Assembly: GCA_021773355.1 (NCBI GenBank) | Contig: JAJFKE010000031.1 | Location: forward strand, 275,302-339,301 | Reading direction: 5' to 3' | Source of the DNA: Gammaproteobacteria bacterium | GTDB taxonomy: Bacteria; Pseudomonadota; Gammaproteobacteria; Pseudomonadales; Pseudohongiellaceae | DNA length: 64,000 bases | In this document: piece after piece, positions 55,717 to 64,000 of the stretch | Layout of the letters: every line of letters begins with the position of its first letter | How positions within the stretch are numbered: position 1 is the stretch's first letter | Translations under genes and position numbers: made by a program | Notes under the pieces: model-generated | Told to the model about the DNA's origin: nothing | Databases searched by the model: none | What the model saw: only the letters and a program-made list of their open reading frames with translations

Positions 55717-57378
55717 TTATCGCTCTGGCAAAGCAAACGCAGTAAGTGTTGTACCTGAGGGAATCAGTACATACTGCCGCCCTCCCAGCATATGGGTCAT
55801 GGCTGCGGCGCCCCATATTCTTGAACCGGTTTGGTAGTGCCACAGATTTTCACCGCTTCGCGCGTCGAAGGCCATGAAATTACCCTCATGATCACCGGCG
55901 AACACGAGTCCCGCCGCCGTGGTGAGCACCCCTCCAAAGGTAGGAGAGGGATAGGTAAACTCCCAACGTAGCTCGCCGGTCTGCACATCCAGAGCACGCA
56001 AGGCTCCCGAACCCTGTTCACCATCGATAAATACCACCCCACCAAAAGACGCTTGTCCCGGGACCAATTGTGGTTCCTCAGGAACGAAGGTGGCACAGGT
56101 CTCTCGTGCTGTTAAGTAGAACAGTCCTAACTCGGGATAGTAGGATGGAGGCATGAAATTGGTGCTGCCCCAGGGATCTGGCACACAACCTTTACTGCCG
56201 TCGTTAAGCACGATGGGTCTGCCGTCGGCACCTATTTCCCTCGCCCAGCTGGTGGCTGTAAACGGCTTACCTAACAGTAATTCACCGCTAACTCTGTCCA
56301 GTACGTAGAAAAAGCCATTTCGATTTCCTACCATCACAACTTTTCGCGGCTGCCCCTGCCATTGGATATCAGCTAATACAGGCATATGATTCGAATCCCA
56401 ATCATTGAGATCATGGGGCGTAAATTGATAGTGCCACTGCAACTCGCCAGTATCGGCGTCCAGCGCCACCAGTGAATTAGAGTAGAGATTGTCGCCGGGC
56501 CGGTTATCACCGAAATAATCCGGATTCGGATTTCCCACGCCCCAATACAATAAATTGAGTTCAGCATCGTAGCTACCGTTCATCCAGGTGCCACCGCCGC
56601 CCCTGGCCAATATTTCGGCATCCTGCGGCCAGGTTTCGCTGCCCGCTTCCCCTGGACCTGGGATTGAATTAAAGCGCCATAAGCGCTTACCAGTGGCTGG
56701 ATCATAGGCATCGATAAACCCGCGGGTGGCGTACTCACCACCAGATATTCCAGTAATCACCTTGCCGTCGATGACCAGAGGAGCTCCAGTGGCGGCATAG
56801 CCAGTCCTGTAGTCTGCCAACTCAACATCCCAAAGAATGTCGCCATTGCGTCGATCGAAGGCCAATAAATGAGCATCCAGAGTCACCATAAACAGGCTAT
56901 TGCCCAACATGCCGAAGCCACGATTCACGGGTGCGCTGGCGCCGTAGGTCAAATCGTCTGGCAGATTGCGCCGATACTGCCAGAAGCGGCGACCGGTTCG
57001 CGCATCAATAGCCCAGGCATAATTATTAGAACCGGTTACATAAAGCACACCATCATCTATCAGCGGAGTGGTCTCAAAGCCGCGACCTCGGGTCGTAGTG
57101 CCGGTCTGAAAGGTCCACACTGGACGCAGCGTCGCAACATTTTCGGGATTAATCTGGGTAAGTGGACTATGCCTCTTGCCGCTGTAATCACCCGAGTAGG
57201 TTAGCCAGCGAGAAGAATCGGCAAATCCTTGTAGAATATCTCCGTAACTTGGACCGGAGCTGTCTTGTGCCACTGCAGACAGGGTCGGAATAAGTAGGCT
57301 CAAGGCCGCAAATAAATGCATCAACCCTGTCCCAGCTCGGCATTTCATGGTTTTTGATCTAGGCATAGTTATTCGCAT
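55717..57378 (-). CDS. PQQ-dependent dehydrogenase (quinoprotein)
   Basis: About 553 residues from ATG 57378, five bases after the cytochrome stop; ATG 57366 is also possible. Signal peptide to about SAVAQ. The body is an eight-bladed quinoprotein propeller with repeats such as GNSLFMVTLDAHLLAFDRRNGDILWDVELADY, NLYSNSLVALDADTGELQWHYQFTPHDLNDWDSN and RALDVQTGELRWEFTYP. No heme-binding CxxCH is present, so it is not a quinohemoprotein and needs an external electron acceptor, which the diheme cytochrome encoded just upstream can supply. Substrate (an alcohol or aldehyde) unknown. No pqq biosynthesis genes are in the window. Confidence 0.9.
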   Translation of the reverse strand: MRITMPRSKTMKCRAGTGLMHLFAALSLLIPTLSAVAQDSSGPSYGDILQGFADSSRWLTYSGDYSGKRHSPLTQINPENVATLRPVWTFQTGTTTRGRGFETTPLIDDGVLYVTGSNNYAWAIDARTGRRFWQYRRNLPDDLTYGASAPVNRGFGMLGNSLFMVTLDAHLLAFDRRNGDILWDVELADYRTGYAATGAPLVIDGKVITGISGGEYATRGFIDAYDPATGKRLWRFNSIPGPGEAGSETWPQDAEILARGGGGTWMNGSYDAELNLLYWGVGNPNPDYFGDNRPGDNLYSNSLVALDADTGELQWHYQFTPHDLNDWDSNHMPVLADIQWQGQPRKVVMVGNRNGFFYVLDRVSGELLLGKPFTATSWAREIGADGRPIVLNDGSKGCVPDPWGSTNFMPPSYYPELGLFYLTARETCATFVPEEPQLVPGQASFGGVVFIDGEQGSGALRALDVQTGELRWEFTYPSPTFGGVLTTAAGLVFAGDHEGNFMAFDARSGENLWHYQTGSRIWGAAAMTHMLGGRQYVLIPSGTTLTAFALPER

Positions 57379-57383
57379 TGGAT

Positions 57384-58187
57384 TCAGCGCCACTGGTTCA
57401 GAAAACTTAAAATATCGTCTAGTTGTGCATCACTTAACTGCTGCGCAGAGAATTCAGGCATTAGTGATGCTATATCACGGCGTGAGGAAATCAGTTCAGA
57501 TTTTACGAATCCACGCAGCCTTTGCTTGTTGTCCATTATTTGAATTGAGAACGCATCTTCACTCTTAATAATTCCAAGTACATTCGAGTTATCACTAGTG
57601 CGTAATGAAATCGGCTTATAACCATTGCGCAGACTATCACTCGGTTCGCGTACAGCATTTCTCAGTGCTGCCTGCGAGCGAGTCGATGTTATGTTACTTA
57701 GATTGGGTCCCAAACTACCGCCGGAATTGCCTAGTCGATGACATTCGGAACAGTTATTCACAAACAGTGTCCTGCCATTCTCTCTGTTCCCTGTGAAAGC
57801 CAGAGTTGAGCCGGCAACCGCGACGCTTCGCAGATAGCTGACCAACATCCAAATTTCCGTGTCGGGAAAATCATGAGCAGGCATTATGCTGCCGGGCACG
57901 CCCTGCTTTATTTGATCGAATACTCGATTTTCGGTAACCCCTGCCTGTGTCCAAAGCAGAGTCAGGTCTGGGGCATCAATACTGTTAATGCCCTTCGCAT
58001 CTGCACCATGGCAGGTGGCGCACTGAGCCCTGAAGATTACGCCTCCCGCTCTAGCAGCTCTGGGATCGGAGGCAAGCGGATTTGTCTGCTGGGCATTCAC
58101 TGAGGATGCAGAAATTAAGACTATGCACAAAATTAGCAGCGGAAAAAATGTCATCTGTTTGTCGCTGGCAGGAGGTGAACTCATCAT
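57384..58187 (-). CDS. Secreted diheme cytochrome c
   Basis: 267 residues with a signal peptide (core FFPLLILCIVLISASSVNAQ, about 14-33). Two c-type heme motifs are CATCH (56-60) and CSECH (146-150); the axial Met of the first domain is probably in PGSIMPAHDFPD (Met102). It is the predicted electron acceptor for the PQQ dehydrogenase, whose ATG 57378 lies five bases after its stop. A C-terminal domain of about 100 residues (SLRTSDNSNVLGIIKSEDAFSIQIMD) recalls a beta-propeller-free heme-associated extension. First gene of the 53-58 kb operon. Confidence 0.88.
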   Translation of the reverse strand: MMSSPPASDKQMTFFPLLILCIVLISASSVNAQQTNPLASDPRAARAGGVIFRAQCATCHGADAKGINSIDAPDLTLLWTQAGVTENRVFDQIKQGVPGSIMPAHDFPDTEIWMLVSYLRSVAVAGSTLAFTGNRENGRTLFVNNCSECHRLGNSGGSLGPNLSNITSTRSQAALRNAVREPSDSLRNGYKPISLRTSDNSNVLGIIKSEDAFSIQIMDNKQRLRGFVKSELISSRRDIASLMPEFSAQQLSDAQLDDILSFLNQWR

Positions 58188-58336
58188 TTTTGTTTCTATG
58201 TTTATTTTTATTTTACGAGTTTGCAGCAGAATACCATCTTCCTTTCCGGCGAACCATCTAAGGCTTTATTGACATTGTTTCATCATTGGTTTATTCCTAC
58301 GCTAACAAATCAAAAGATAACAACTCGGAGAACACG

Positions 58337-58798
58337 ATGGGTAACAATAACGATGAACAGAAGAAATCTTCAACCCTACAGCTGGTGACTTCGGCTTGCG
58401 CAGCGCTGGTTCTTGGTTGGCTGGTATTAGGAACCCAAGCAAATTTAACTTCTGCCCAGCAAAGCAATTTTATGGGCGGTTCACCGCGGATAGCCGACAG
58501 TGACGCGGTGAGCACTTTGCGTCTCATTTTTCCCGCCGGTGTTCGTTCTAACTGGCATAGTCATTCCTGGGGTCAACTGCTAATGGTTGAAGAAGGTCGC
58601 GGCCTGACCCAAGACCGAGGTGGCCCACTGCTTGAAATGCACCCCGGCGAGCCTTGGTGGACACCTGCCGGCAGAGAACATTGGCATGGCGCCCATCCGG
58701 ATGAAGACGTTTTGCAGCTGACTATCTATGAGGGCGACGTGAATTGGATGGAAGGAGTAACAGATTCAGTATATAACGCGACTCCACGTCGCCCCTGA
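58337..58798 (+). CDS. Secreted cupin-domain protein
   Basis: 153 residues from ATG 58337 (MGNNNDEQKK), preceded by a CGGAGAA site; the earlier frame begins with TTG. A hydrophobic segment (about 15-32, ACAALVLGWLVLGTQ) acts as signal peptide or anchor. The cupin carries NWHSHSWGQLLMVEEG (two His) and PWWTPAGREHWHGAHPDED (two His and acidic residues), a full single-metal site. It is monocistronic and ends in a strong terminator. A carboxymuconolactone-type or sensory function is possible; none is shown. Confidence 0.75.
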   Translation: MGNNNDEQKKSSTLQLVTSACAALVLGWLVLGTQANLTSAQQSNFMGGSPRIADSDAVSTLRLIFPAGVRSNWHSHSWGQLLMVEEGRGLTQDRGGPLLEMHPGEPWWTPAGREHWHGAHPDEDVLQLTIYEGDVNWMEGVTDSVYNATPRRP

Positions 58799-58824
58799 TC
58801 TGCCATCTACAAAAACTAGCTATT

Positions 58825-58862
58825 AAAAAAGGGGGACTCGAATTTCGAGTTCCCCTTTTTTT
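58825..58862 (+). terminator. Strong intrinsic terminator
   Basis: GGGGGACTCGAA pairs with TTCGAGTTCCCC (one G-U pair), flanked by AAAAAA before and TTTTTTT after, so it can work on either strand. It lies 27 bp after the cupin stop and also faces the SRPBCC gene. Confidence 0.9.
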
Positions 58863-58933
58863 GTCTAGAGTGTCCCGTCCTAAAATACGCATCTGGACCC
58901 CATTCTGCAGCCTGGCCGGTCACAACAACTTGA

Positions 58934-59392
58934 TCACTCACATTCCACTAATTTCTTTAGCGCCGACAGATGCTGATTGTTCCACCCCGCCTCATAGGCT
59001 TCATGCTGTGCCGATGCCGATTCGCCTAGTAATTCGAAGCCATGATGAAAAAGTTCCACCAGAGTTTCATCGCCTACCTGGGTTAGTCTAAGGGTAATCT
59101 GCGTGGAAACTGGCCAAGCCATTTCCACGTCTTCCCAGTTATTGTCAAAAGATAACTCTCGGTTAGCCTGCCAATTCAGAATCTTCCCACCATAGCTTCT
59201 ACGTGCGCCCTGCACCTCGACACTGAGCTGGATATGCCCTTCATGCCCCGGCGTATATGCCTCTACTTGATGGCCCAAACCGAACCATTTTTGCAGCGCC
59301 TGCTCTGTTTCGAAGTGTTTCCATACTTCAAAATTAGGGGCACGAACCAGGGTACAGCGCCGCACAAAGAGATTTCCAATTTCAACATCCAT
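58934..59392 (-). CDS. SRPBCC / AHSA1-like protein
   Basis: About 152 residues from the likely ATG at 59392 (MDVEIGNLFVRR), as the first 16 codons of the longer frame are not family-like. It shows the START/AHSA1 pattern FEVWKHFETEQALQKWFGLGHQVE, then GGKILNWQANRELSFDNNWEDVEM, ITLRLTQVGDETLVELFHHGFE and the C-terminal WNNQHLSALKKLVE helix. It probably binds a hydrophobic ligand; no catalytic residue is expected. Faces the cupin gene across the terminator. Confidence 0.85.
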   Translation of the reverse strand: MDVEIGNLFVRRCTLVRAPNFEVWKHFETEQALQKWFGLGHQVEAYTPGHEGHIQLSVEVQGARRSYGGKILNWQANRELSFDNNWEDVEMAWPVSTQITLRLTQVGDETLVELFHHGFELLGESASAQHEAYEAGWNNQHLSALKKLVECE

Positions 59393-59577
59393 GACTGAAA
59401 TATAGCAAATATTGCTGAGCGCAAAAAACCCATAGTTCAAGCCAACTAAAATCTGCTTGCACCCGGCAACAGACTCTTAGCCCGTCACCACAGTGGTTTA
59501 CTCAGAAAGAGAAAGAGTCATATACTGCCCCACTGAGATCAAACATCTCAGCACCATAGGGGGATATGGGACTAACA

Positions 59578-60785
59578 TGACTAACACAAATCTAAAAGTC
59601 GCTGCTCTTGTCAGCGGCAGTCTGCTGCTCATCAGTTGTGGCAGCGATGAGCCGGCCATGCCCGAACTAAGTTTCGAAGAGGCTCTACAAGAAAAACTTA
59701 TAATGGCCAAAGCGGGTGATGTCATCAACATACCCGCGGGAGTTCATGAAATAACCCGCAGCTTGTCCCTGAATGTATCCGGGGTAACAATAGCAGGTGA
59801 AGGCATGGATCAGTCGGTTTTGTCATTCAAAAATCAAATCCAGGGGGCTGAAGGATTCTTGGTAACTGCCAATGACTTTATTATTCGAGATCTGGCCATT
59901 GAAGATACTATTGGTGACGCGCTGAAAATAAATGAAAGCAATAACGTTCAGGTTTTGCGCGTTAGAACGGAGTGGACTAGCGGACCACTGAGTACGAACG
60001 GCGCCTATGGAATATATCCGGTTCAATCCAACAATGTTTTGATTGACGAAGCGGTGGCAATTGGCGCTTCCGATGCCGGCATCTATGTCGGCCAGTCCTC
60101 TCAAATTGTAGTGCGTAATTCGCGCGCCGAGTTCAATGTCGCGGGCATAGAAATCGAAAATTCCACTTTTGCCGATGTGCACGACAATATAGCGACCAAT
60201 AACACCGGAGGGATTCTTGTATTCGACTTACCTAACTTACCTGTTCAGGGCGGTCGTAATACTCGAGTATACGACAATCAAATATTTGAAAATAACACCG
60301 ACAACTTTGCTCCCGAGGGCAACATCGTTGCCAGTGTACCTGCGGGTACCGGCTTAATGATAATGGCCAATGACAATATTGAAGTTTTCCAGAACAGCTT
60401 TACCAACAACGATACGGCAAACGTGCTTATTGTGAGCTATCTAATAAACGGTCTTCCACTGGATGACCCGAATTACGACCCCTATCCCGAAGCCATTTAT
60501 TTGCACGACAACCAATTTGAAGGCGGTGGAGAAACACCCGATTCGGAACCCCTGGCATTGCTGCAATCCACCACCGGACAGCCCATACCAGATATCGTAT
60601 GGGATGGAATGCTGGCCGATGGCAAGGTAGCCGAAGACGCTCTGTGCTTTTCCGAGACTGGCAACACCAGCTTCGTCAATTTAGATGCAAGCAATGGCTT
60701 CACTCAACCCTCTTTTGAAGCCTCGGCTCATGCTTGTAACTTACCACGGCTCTCAGAAGTATCATTGAGTACTACTGTGAAATGA
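59578..60785 (+). CDS. Parallel beta-helix lipoprotein (right-handed beta-helix, NosD-like)
   Basis: About 402 residues from ATG 59578 (MTNTNLK); the longer frame from 59493 lacks a signal. The lipobox LISC puts the lipidated Cys near residue 23. The body is a right-handed beta-helix: VTIAGEGMDQSVLSF, FIIRDLAIEDTIGDALKINESNNVQVLRV, NVLIDEAVAIGASDAGIYVGQSSQIVVRNSRAEFNVAGIEIENSTFADVHDNIATNNTGG, and similar turns. Its stop overlaps the start of a diheme cytochrome gene by 4 bp. This pair matches the two-gene layout of Shewanella SO_2930-type loci. Confidence 0.8.
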
Positions 60786-61897
60786 CAGCTGCCATAGTGC
60801 GCTCGCTAATAATGGGCGCTTGTTTCACTATTGTTTACGCCTGCTCGGAATCTCCACCTGTTTTCCACGACACAGAAAGACCATTGCGGCTTTCTGACTG
60901 GAAGCTGTTTACAATTACAGACGGCGAATTCGTACCCAGCCAAGCCAGCCTGGTGTTCCGTCCCGCTAATCAACTGTTCACTGACTACGCACATAAGTTA
61001 CGCACACTTTGGCTACCTGCTGGCGCGCAAGCCAAGATAGTAGAAGATGAAATTGACTACCCGGTGGGCACTATTCTTAGCAAAACATTTTATTACCCAC
61101 GGGCATCATCGACTGAATTATTAAATTCCAGCGATGCCGGCCTGGATAAAATATTACTGGCTGAAAACCAGCTGATAGAAACGAGGCTATTAGTTCGTAA
61201 AGAAACAGGTTGGGATGCCTTTCCCTATGTTTGGAACGACCAGCAGTCTGAAGCCTTTCTACGAGTGGCCGGAGCAAGCAAGTCAATATCGCTTTCCGGG
61301 AATTTCGATTCTAGCGCCAATGAATCCCTCAACTTCACCTATTTCGTGCCCAACGAGAATCAGTGTTCAGGCTGTCACACTACTGTGCACCCCGATGGTG
61401 ACATGCATCCTCTGGGTGCAATTCTCAGTCAACTACATAGCGGCGGCTCGTCCAACAACATAGCAAGCGAGTCTCAGCTCGATCGGATGCTAGCTCGTGG
61501 TTGGCTCAGTGAAACAGTGGCCTCTACGGAAAGCGCAGAGTCGTGGCAAAATCAGTCGGCGGCTGTCGACCAGCGTGCGCTGGCTTACCTGAATATTCAC
61601 TGCGGCCACTGTCACAATCCTAATGGAGCTGCTGATACTTCCGGCTTAATCCTGGATGGTTCTCAGGCTCCTGCGGTAAGCATGGGAGTTTGCAAGCCAC
61701 CAGTTGCGGCCGGTGGTGGCGCTGGAGATCTTCAATACGGTATCGTGCCGGGGCATCCAGAGCAGTCCATATTGCTTTATCGTATGCAGTCAATTGAACC
61801 GGATGAGATGATGCCAGAGCTGGGTAGATCCCTGGTTCACCGAGAGGGCGTAAATCTAATTAAGCGCTGGATCGCAGAGATGCCGGGCAATTGCTAA
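60782..61897 (+). CDS. SO_2930-family diheme c-type cytochrome
   Basis: 371 residues. A lipoprotein-like signal ends near VYACSES (Cys21). The domain has RLSDWKLFTI and TILSKTFYYP, typical of the family, and two heme motifs, CSGCH (about 197-201) and CGHCH (about 282-286). The second lies in HCGHCHNPNGAADTSG. It starts with an ATGA overlap with the beta-helix lipoprotein, so the two are co-translated and probably interact at the outer membrane or in the periplasm. An electron-transfer role is expected; the partner is unknown. Confidence 0.85.
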   Translation: MTAAIVRSLIMGACFTIVYACSESPPVFHDTERPLRLSDWKLFTITDGEFVPSQASLVFRPANQLFTDYAHKLRTLWLPAGAQAKIVEDEIDYPVGTILSKTFYYPRASSTELLNSSDAGLDKILLAENQLIETRLLVRKETGWDAFPYVWNDQQSEAFLRVAGASKSISLSGNFDSSANESLNFTYFVPNENQCSGCHTTVHPDGDMHPLGAILSQLHSGGSSNNIASESQLDRMLARGWLSETVASTESAESWQNQSAAVDQRALAYLNIHCGHCHNPNGAADTSGLILDGSQAPAVSMGVCKPPVAAGGGAGDLQYGIVPGHPEQSILLYRMQSIEPDEMMPELGRSLVHREGVNLIKRWIAEMPGNC

Positions 61898-61913
61898 ATA
61901 ATGCGTGAACTAT

Positions 61914-62684
61914 TTAGTCAACCAGCAAGGTCGAATTAGGGTACTGACAAGGATGATAGTCGCGCATGGTTATCTTAAAGGCGCGGTCTTCTGCTCTTTC
62001 ATTTTTTATTGCCAATGACAGTTTGTGTTGAGTGCCGGGTGTCTCCTGCCAAAATTGCCATAAGCCGGGATTGTCATTTCGTTCCGGGACAAATTCGATT
62101 GAGATATTCTTACCATCGATATCAAAGCTAAAATGATCCAGTGGGATAGACAACCCCATTCCACACGCCTTGATATAAGCTTCTTTCAAAGTCCATAAGT
62201 CGAAGAATCGTTCAACCTTTTTGTTTCGGGGAAGCCTCGATAGGCATTTCACTTCTTTGGGTGAAAAATAGCTTTTCGCCACGTCCAGAACCTTGTCATC
62301 TCGATCCACGTATTCCACATCGACTCCAATATTTCCAACCTTGCAGATGGCAATAGCAATTAACTTTTCACAATGAGAAATGTTAAAGCGGACAGGACTG
62401 TGTATTGAGTGGTGTATTCTCGGTTTACCATATTTGTTGGTTTCGAAACGCCAAGCAAAAGGAGTTACCAAAGGTTCATAGCGGCTCAACAAATTTCTGA
62501 GAACTGCGCGTGTTATCAAATATTGATGCCTGTGTTTGGCAAAGTAGAACCTTTCCTGTTGAGCGCGCTCTTCTGAACTCAAAAGTCCCCGATATTGAAG
62601 CAACAGTAATTCATCGGCAATTTCCTCGTCACGAATTAGCCACAGATGTATATCGTTCGATTGCAGTGAAATCACAATGTACAA
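61914..62684 (-). CDS. 4'-phosphopantetheinyl transferase, Sfp type
   Basis: 256 residues. It transfers phosphopantetheine from CoA to a conserved Ser of carrier proteins. Sfp motifs are in order: NISHC (101-105), GVDVEYVD (120-127) and WTLKEAYIKACG (164-175) with the Mg-binding Asp/Glu residues. The frame opens with TTG at 62684, directly after an in-frame stop, and no ATG or clear ribosome site is seen, although the N-terminus looks complete. It lies 600 bp from a frameshifted acyl carrier protein gene. It may be the last intact piece of a decaying polyketide or nonribosomal locus, or serve another cluster. Confidence 0.85.
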   Translation of the reverse strand: MYIVISLQSNDIHLWLIRDEEIADELLLLQYRGLLSSEERAQQERFYFAKHRHQYLITRAVLRNLLSRYEPLVTPFAWRFETNKYGKPRIHHSIHSPVRFNISHCEKLIAIAICKVGNIGVDVEYVDRDDKVLDVAKSYFSPKEVKCLSRLPRNKKVERFFDLWTLKEAYIKACGMGLSIPLDHFSFDIDGKNISIEFVPERNDNPGLWQFWQETPGTQHKLSLAIKNERAEDRAFKITMRDYHPCQYPNSTLLVD

Positions 62685-63281
62685 CTATTTTTTCTATTCA
62701 TTGTAGAAGATGAAGCTCCGTGAGTTTCCCTTGTCGCGGAGATTTTACAGTATTGTTAACACACACTGCCTGTTTCATTTTAAATGATCTTATGGCCCGA
62801 TTATGTCTATAAACATGAGGATTGAGACTCAGGATTTACCTATGTATTTCCCAGACAGCACTAACTGAATCAAGCTATAGCAATCCTGTCTGTTTCAGCC
62901 ACCGAGTGGATATCGGTTTCCGTTCACGGCAATATGCGTGAAAACCTTACAGCGACCTGCCTGCTGTTTACTGGCGTCTGCCATTCATCAACAAAAAGTG
63001 TTCACTGATCTCAATTGAGCCACGATCATTTATCCTGATGTGCTGGTGTAGTAAACACCTTATTTGCTGACACCTAGCGGTAGCGTTAAATGGCTTCCAG
63101 CCCGACGATAATTAGCTCAATGGATTCCAATATACATAGCCTTTGGAGTCAGCCCCACGAACTGAGAGCTCCTAGGCGAGAATATCTAACTTACTCCATT
63201 CAAAGATTTAACTTCTGTCTGTATTCGAAGCATGATGCCTTACAAACGCAGCATTCACTAGATGAATTTATAGTAGTATAA
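62685..63281. other. Intergenic region between PPTase and ACP pseudogene
   Basis: About 600 bp without a convincing gene on either strand. A 63-codon plus-strand frame (63090-63281) ends beside the ACP stop but has no ribosome site or recognisable protein. Frames on the minus strand are broken by many stops. It may hold worn-out coding sequence, but I cannot identify any. Confidence 0.4.
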
Positions 63282-63526
63282 TCATTGACTCAGGCGTTCG
63301 AATATCAAATCAGAAAGATCTGAAATAGTTGGCGCCTCAAACAAATTGTCAAACGGTATATCAGCAGCAAGCGATGTTAATGTGTCATCAACGATTATAA
63401 TACGATCAATCGAACTGGCCCCAAGTCAACAAAGTAGTCTGAGGGCAAGATACCACGTTCACAGATATCTGATAGCACATTCGTTGAGTGCCGCATTACT
63501 AAATCCAATATAATAACTCTATCCAT
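63282..63526 (-). pseudogene. Frameshifted stand-alone acyl carrier protein (AcpK-like)
   Basis: Read on the minus strand, MDRVIILDLVMRHS continues to GILPSDYFVDLG in one frame, then the sequence needs one extra base at GGGGCC (around 63416) to continue as ASSIDRIIIVDD...LAADIPFDNLF and LSDLIFERLSQ-stop. With the base restored the product has 81 residues, full ACP length. The DLGASSIDR phosphopantetheine site (attachment Ser) resembles the free carrier proteins of polyketide beta-branching (AcpK-like LGANSIDR). A single deletion (or a sequencing error) makes it a pseudogene. The PPTase nearby would have been its activator. Confidence 0.6.
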
Positions 63527-63552
63527 TTCTTGTTCTCCACTTCTCAGGTCAA

Positions 63553-63823
63553 TCACATGCTCGAAGCAATACATACGGATAAACTCATTCCATATTCTTG
63601 CTGGAGCAACATATATAGTCCAAGCAATTCAGGAAGTATATTCGGGCTCTTAAGGTATATACGGTGACCGCAAGCTCCGCCGTAATGAAGACTGGCAATA
63701 CATTTCATGCCGCCATAGTCTTTGCATCACAGTGACTGTAATATTGAAGGTCGCAAGAATTTCAATACCTTTTTCGGATAAAAGCACGTAGTTGCCCGTT
63801 GCATTTTTATCGTCATATCGCAT
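63553..63823 (-). pseudogene. Decayed open frame upstream of the ACP pseudogene
   Basis: Two frames fit end to end: ATG at 63823 (MRYDDKNATGNYVLLSEKG) to about 63721, then a shifted frame (DYGGMKCIASLHYGGACGHRIYLK) to a stop at 63553. The product would be about 90 residues. I do not recognise the protein. The break looks like the one in the ACP gene, which suggests joint decay. Confidence is low. Confidence 0.3.
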
Positions 63824-63911
63824 TTACCGATGGCAAACCCAATATTTGTGTACCAATCTCAAAGTTAGGTTTTCTGGGTTAAGCGGCTTTTTTATCCTTG
63901 TGTTCCTGTCG

Positions 63912-64000
63912 TCACTGTTTCAGGAACATGTTTGGTGTAAGGCCGTTTAGTGAACCATGTGGCCGGTAGTTATTGTACTTATCCAACCATTGCTGAATAA
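63912..64000 (-). CDS. IS3-family transposase, C-terminal fragment (partial)
   Basis: The minus-strand frame from the window edge encodes WLDKYNNYRPHGSLNGLTP and ends NMFLKQ-stop at 63912. This matches the end of the DDE integrase domain (rve_3) in IS3-family OrfB proteins (YNxxRPHxSLxxLTP). Only 29 codons are in the window; the rest lies beyond the right edge. The element's terminal repeat could not be located with confidence. Confidence 0.75.
   Translation of the reverse strand, partial: IQQWLDKYNNYRPHGSLNGLTPNMFLKQ

Noticed and set aside
61894..61917. CTAAATA/TATTTAG inverted repeat between convergent stops
   Set aside because: The stem is short and AT-only; too weak to call a terminator.
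63090..63281. 63-codon plus-strand frame beside the ACP pseudogene
   Set aside because: No ribosome site or similarity to a known protein.

Overview
The window comes from a free-living, probably marine, Gammaproteobacterium of moderate GC content. The evidence is the holD-rimI pair, the prfC-tgt-yajC-secD-secF run, an MltD-type LysM transglycosylase, a TAXI-type TRAP transporter, an ECF42 sigma cassette, and abundant c-type cytochromes and quinoproteins. The gene mix resembles OM182/Pseudohongiella-like or other oligotrophic marine lineages, but the sequence alone does not fix the taxon. There are no rRNA or CRISPR features, and I recognised no tRNA.

Layout. 1-6.7 kb (minus): a three-gene envelope cluster of a DUF4175 giant coiled-coil membrane protein, a VWA membrane protein and a secreted caspase/C13-like protein that runs off the left edge. 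7-10.7 kb: Nudix hydrolase, MFE-2-like dehydrogenase, glutathione transferase, and a DUF3524 glycosyltransferase of the tRNA-queuosine mannosyltransferase type. 10.7-19.4 kb (minus): MltD, then secF, secD, yajC, tgt and prfC. 19.6-26.4 kb: acyl-CoA dehydrogenase, small unknown genes around an AT-rich intergenic region holding a cluster of DnaA-box-like 9-mers, an orphan GAF-PilB/GspE ATPase, and a secreted lysozyme-like protein. 26.4-30.1 kb: two related inverted-repeat (MITE-like) elements around hisC and a triple zinc-ribbon gene, then rimI-holD. 30.2-33 kb: quinone oxidoreductase and acyl-CoA synthetase. 33.6-37.8 kb: an Anbu (ancestral proteasome) locus with metallopeptidase, alpha-E and ATP-grasp genes. 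37.8-50.6 kb: SLC13-type transporter with FAH-family hydrolase, a rhodanese/VOC/AKR/degenerate-nuclease run, a DUF3095 pair, an NHL-repeat protein and a TRAP-TAXI transporter. 50.7-52.9 kb: ECF42 sigma, DGPF protein and cupin, with a matching promoter candidate. 53-58.2 kb: a periplasmic electron-transfer operon (diheme cytochrome c, PQQ dehydrogenase, monoheme protein, secreted protein). 58.3-61.9 kb: cupin, SRPBCC protein, and a beta-helix lipoprotein coupled to a diheme cytochrome. 61.9-64 kb: an Sfp-type phosphopantetheinyl transferase next to a frameshifted acyl carrier protein gene, another decayed fragment and the end of an IS3-family transposase.

Working together: the SecDF-YajC genes serve protein export; tgt and the DUF3524 glycosyltransferase may act in sequence on queuosine tRNA; SDR, acyl-CoA dehydrogenase, quinone oxidoreductase and acyl-CoA synthetase point to fatty or aromatic acid use; the Anbu locus is a recognised but functionally obscure protease/peptide-ligase neighbourhood; the 53-62 kb block is a periplasmic oxidation module. 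The best candidates for undescribed biology are the Anbu locus without its transglutaminase, the DUF4175-VWA-caspase-like envelope cluster, the orphan GAF-ATPase, the candidate DnaA-binding region and the decaying ACP/PPTase island. All family assignments were made by reading the translations; no database search was run.
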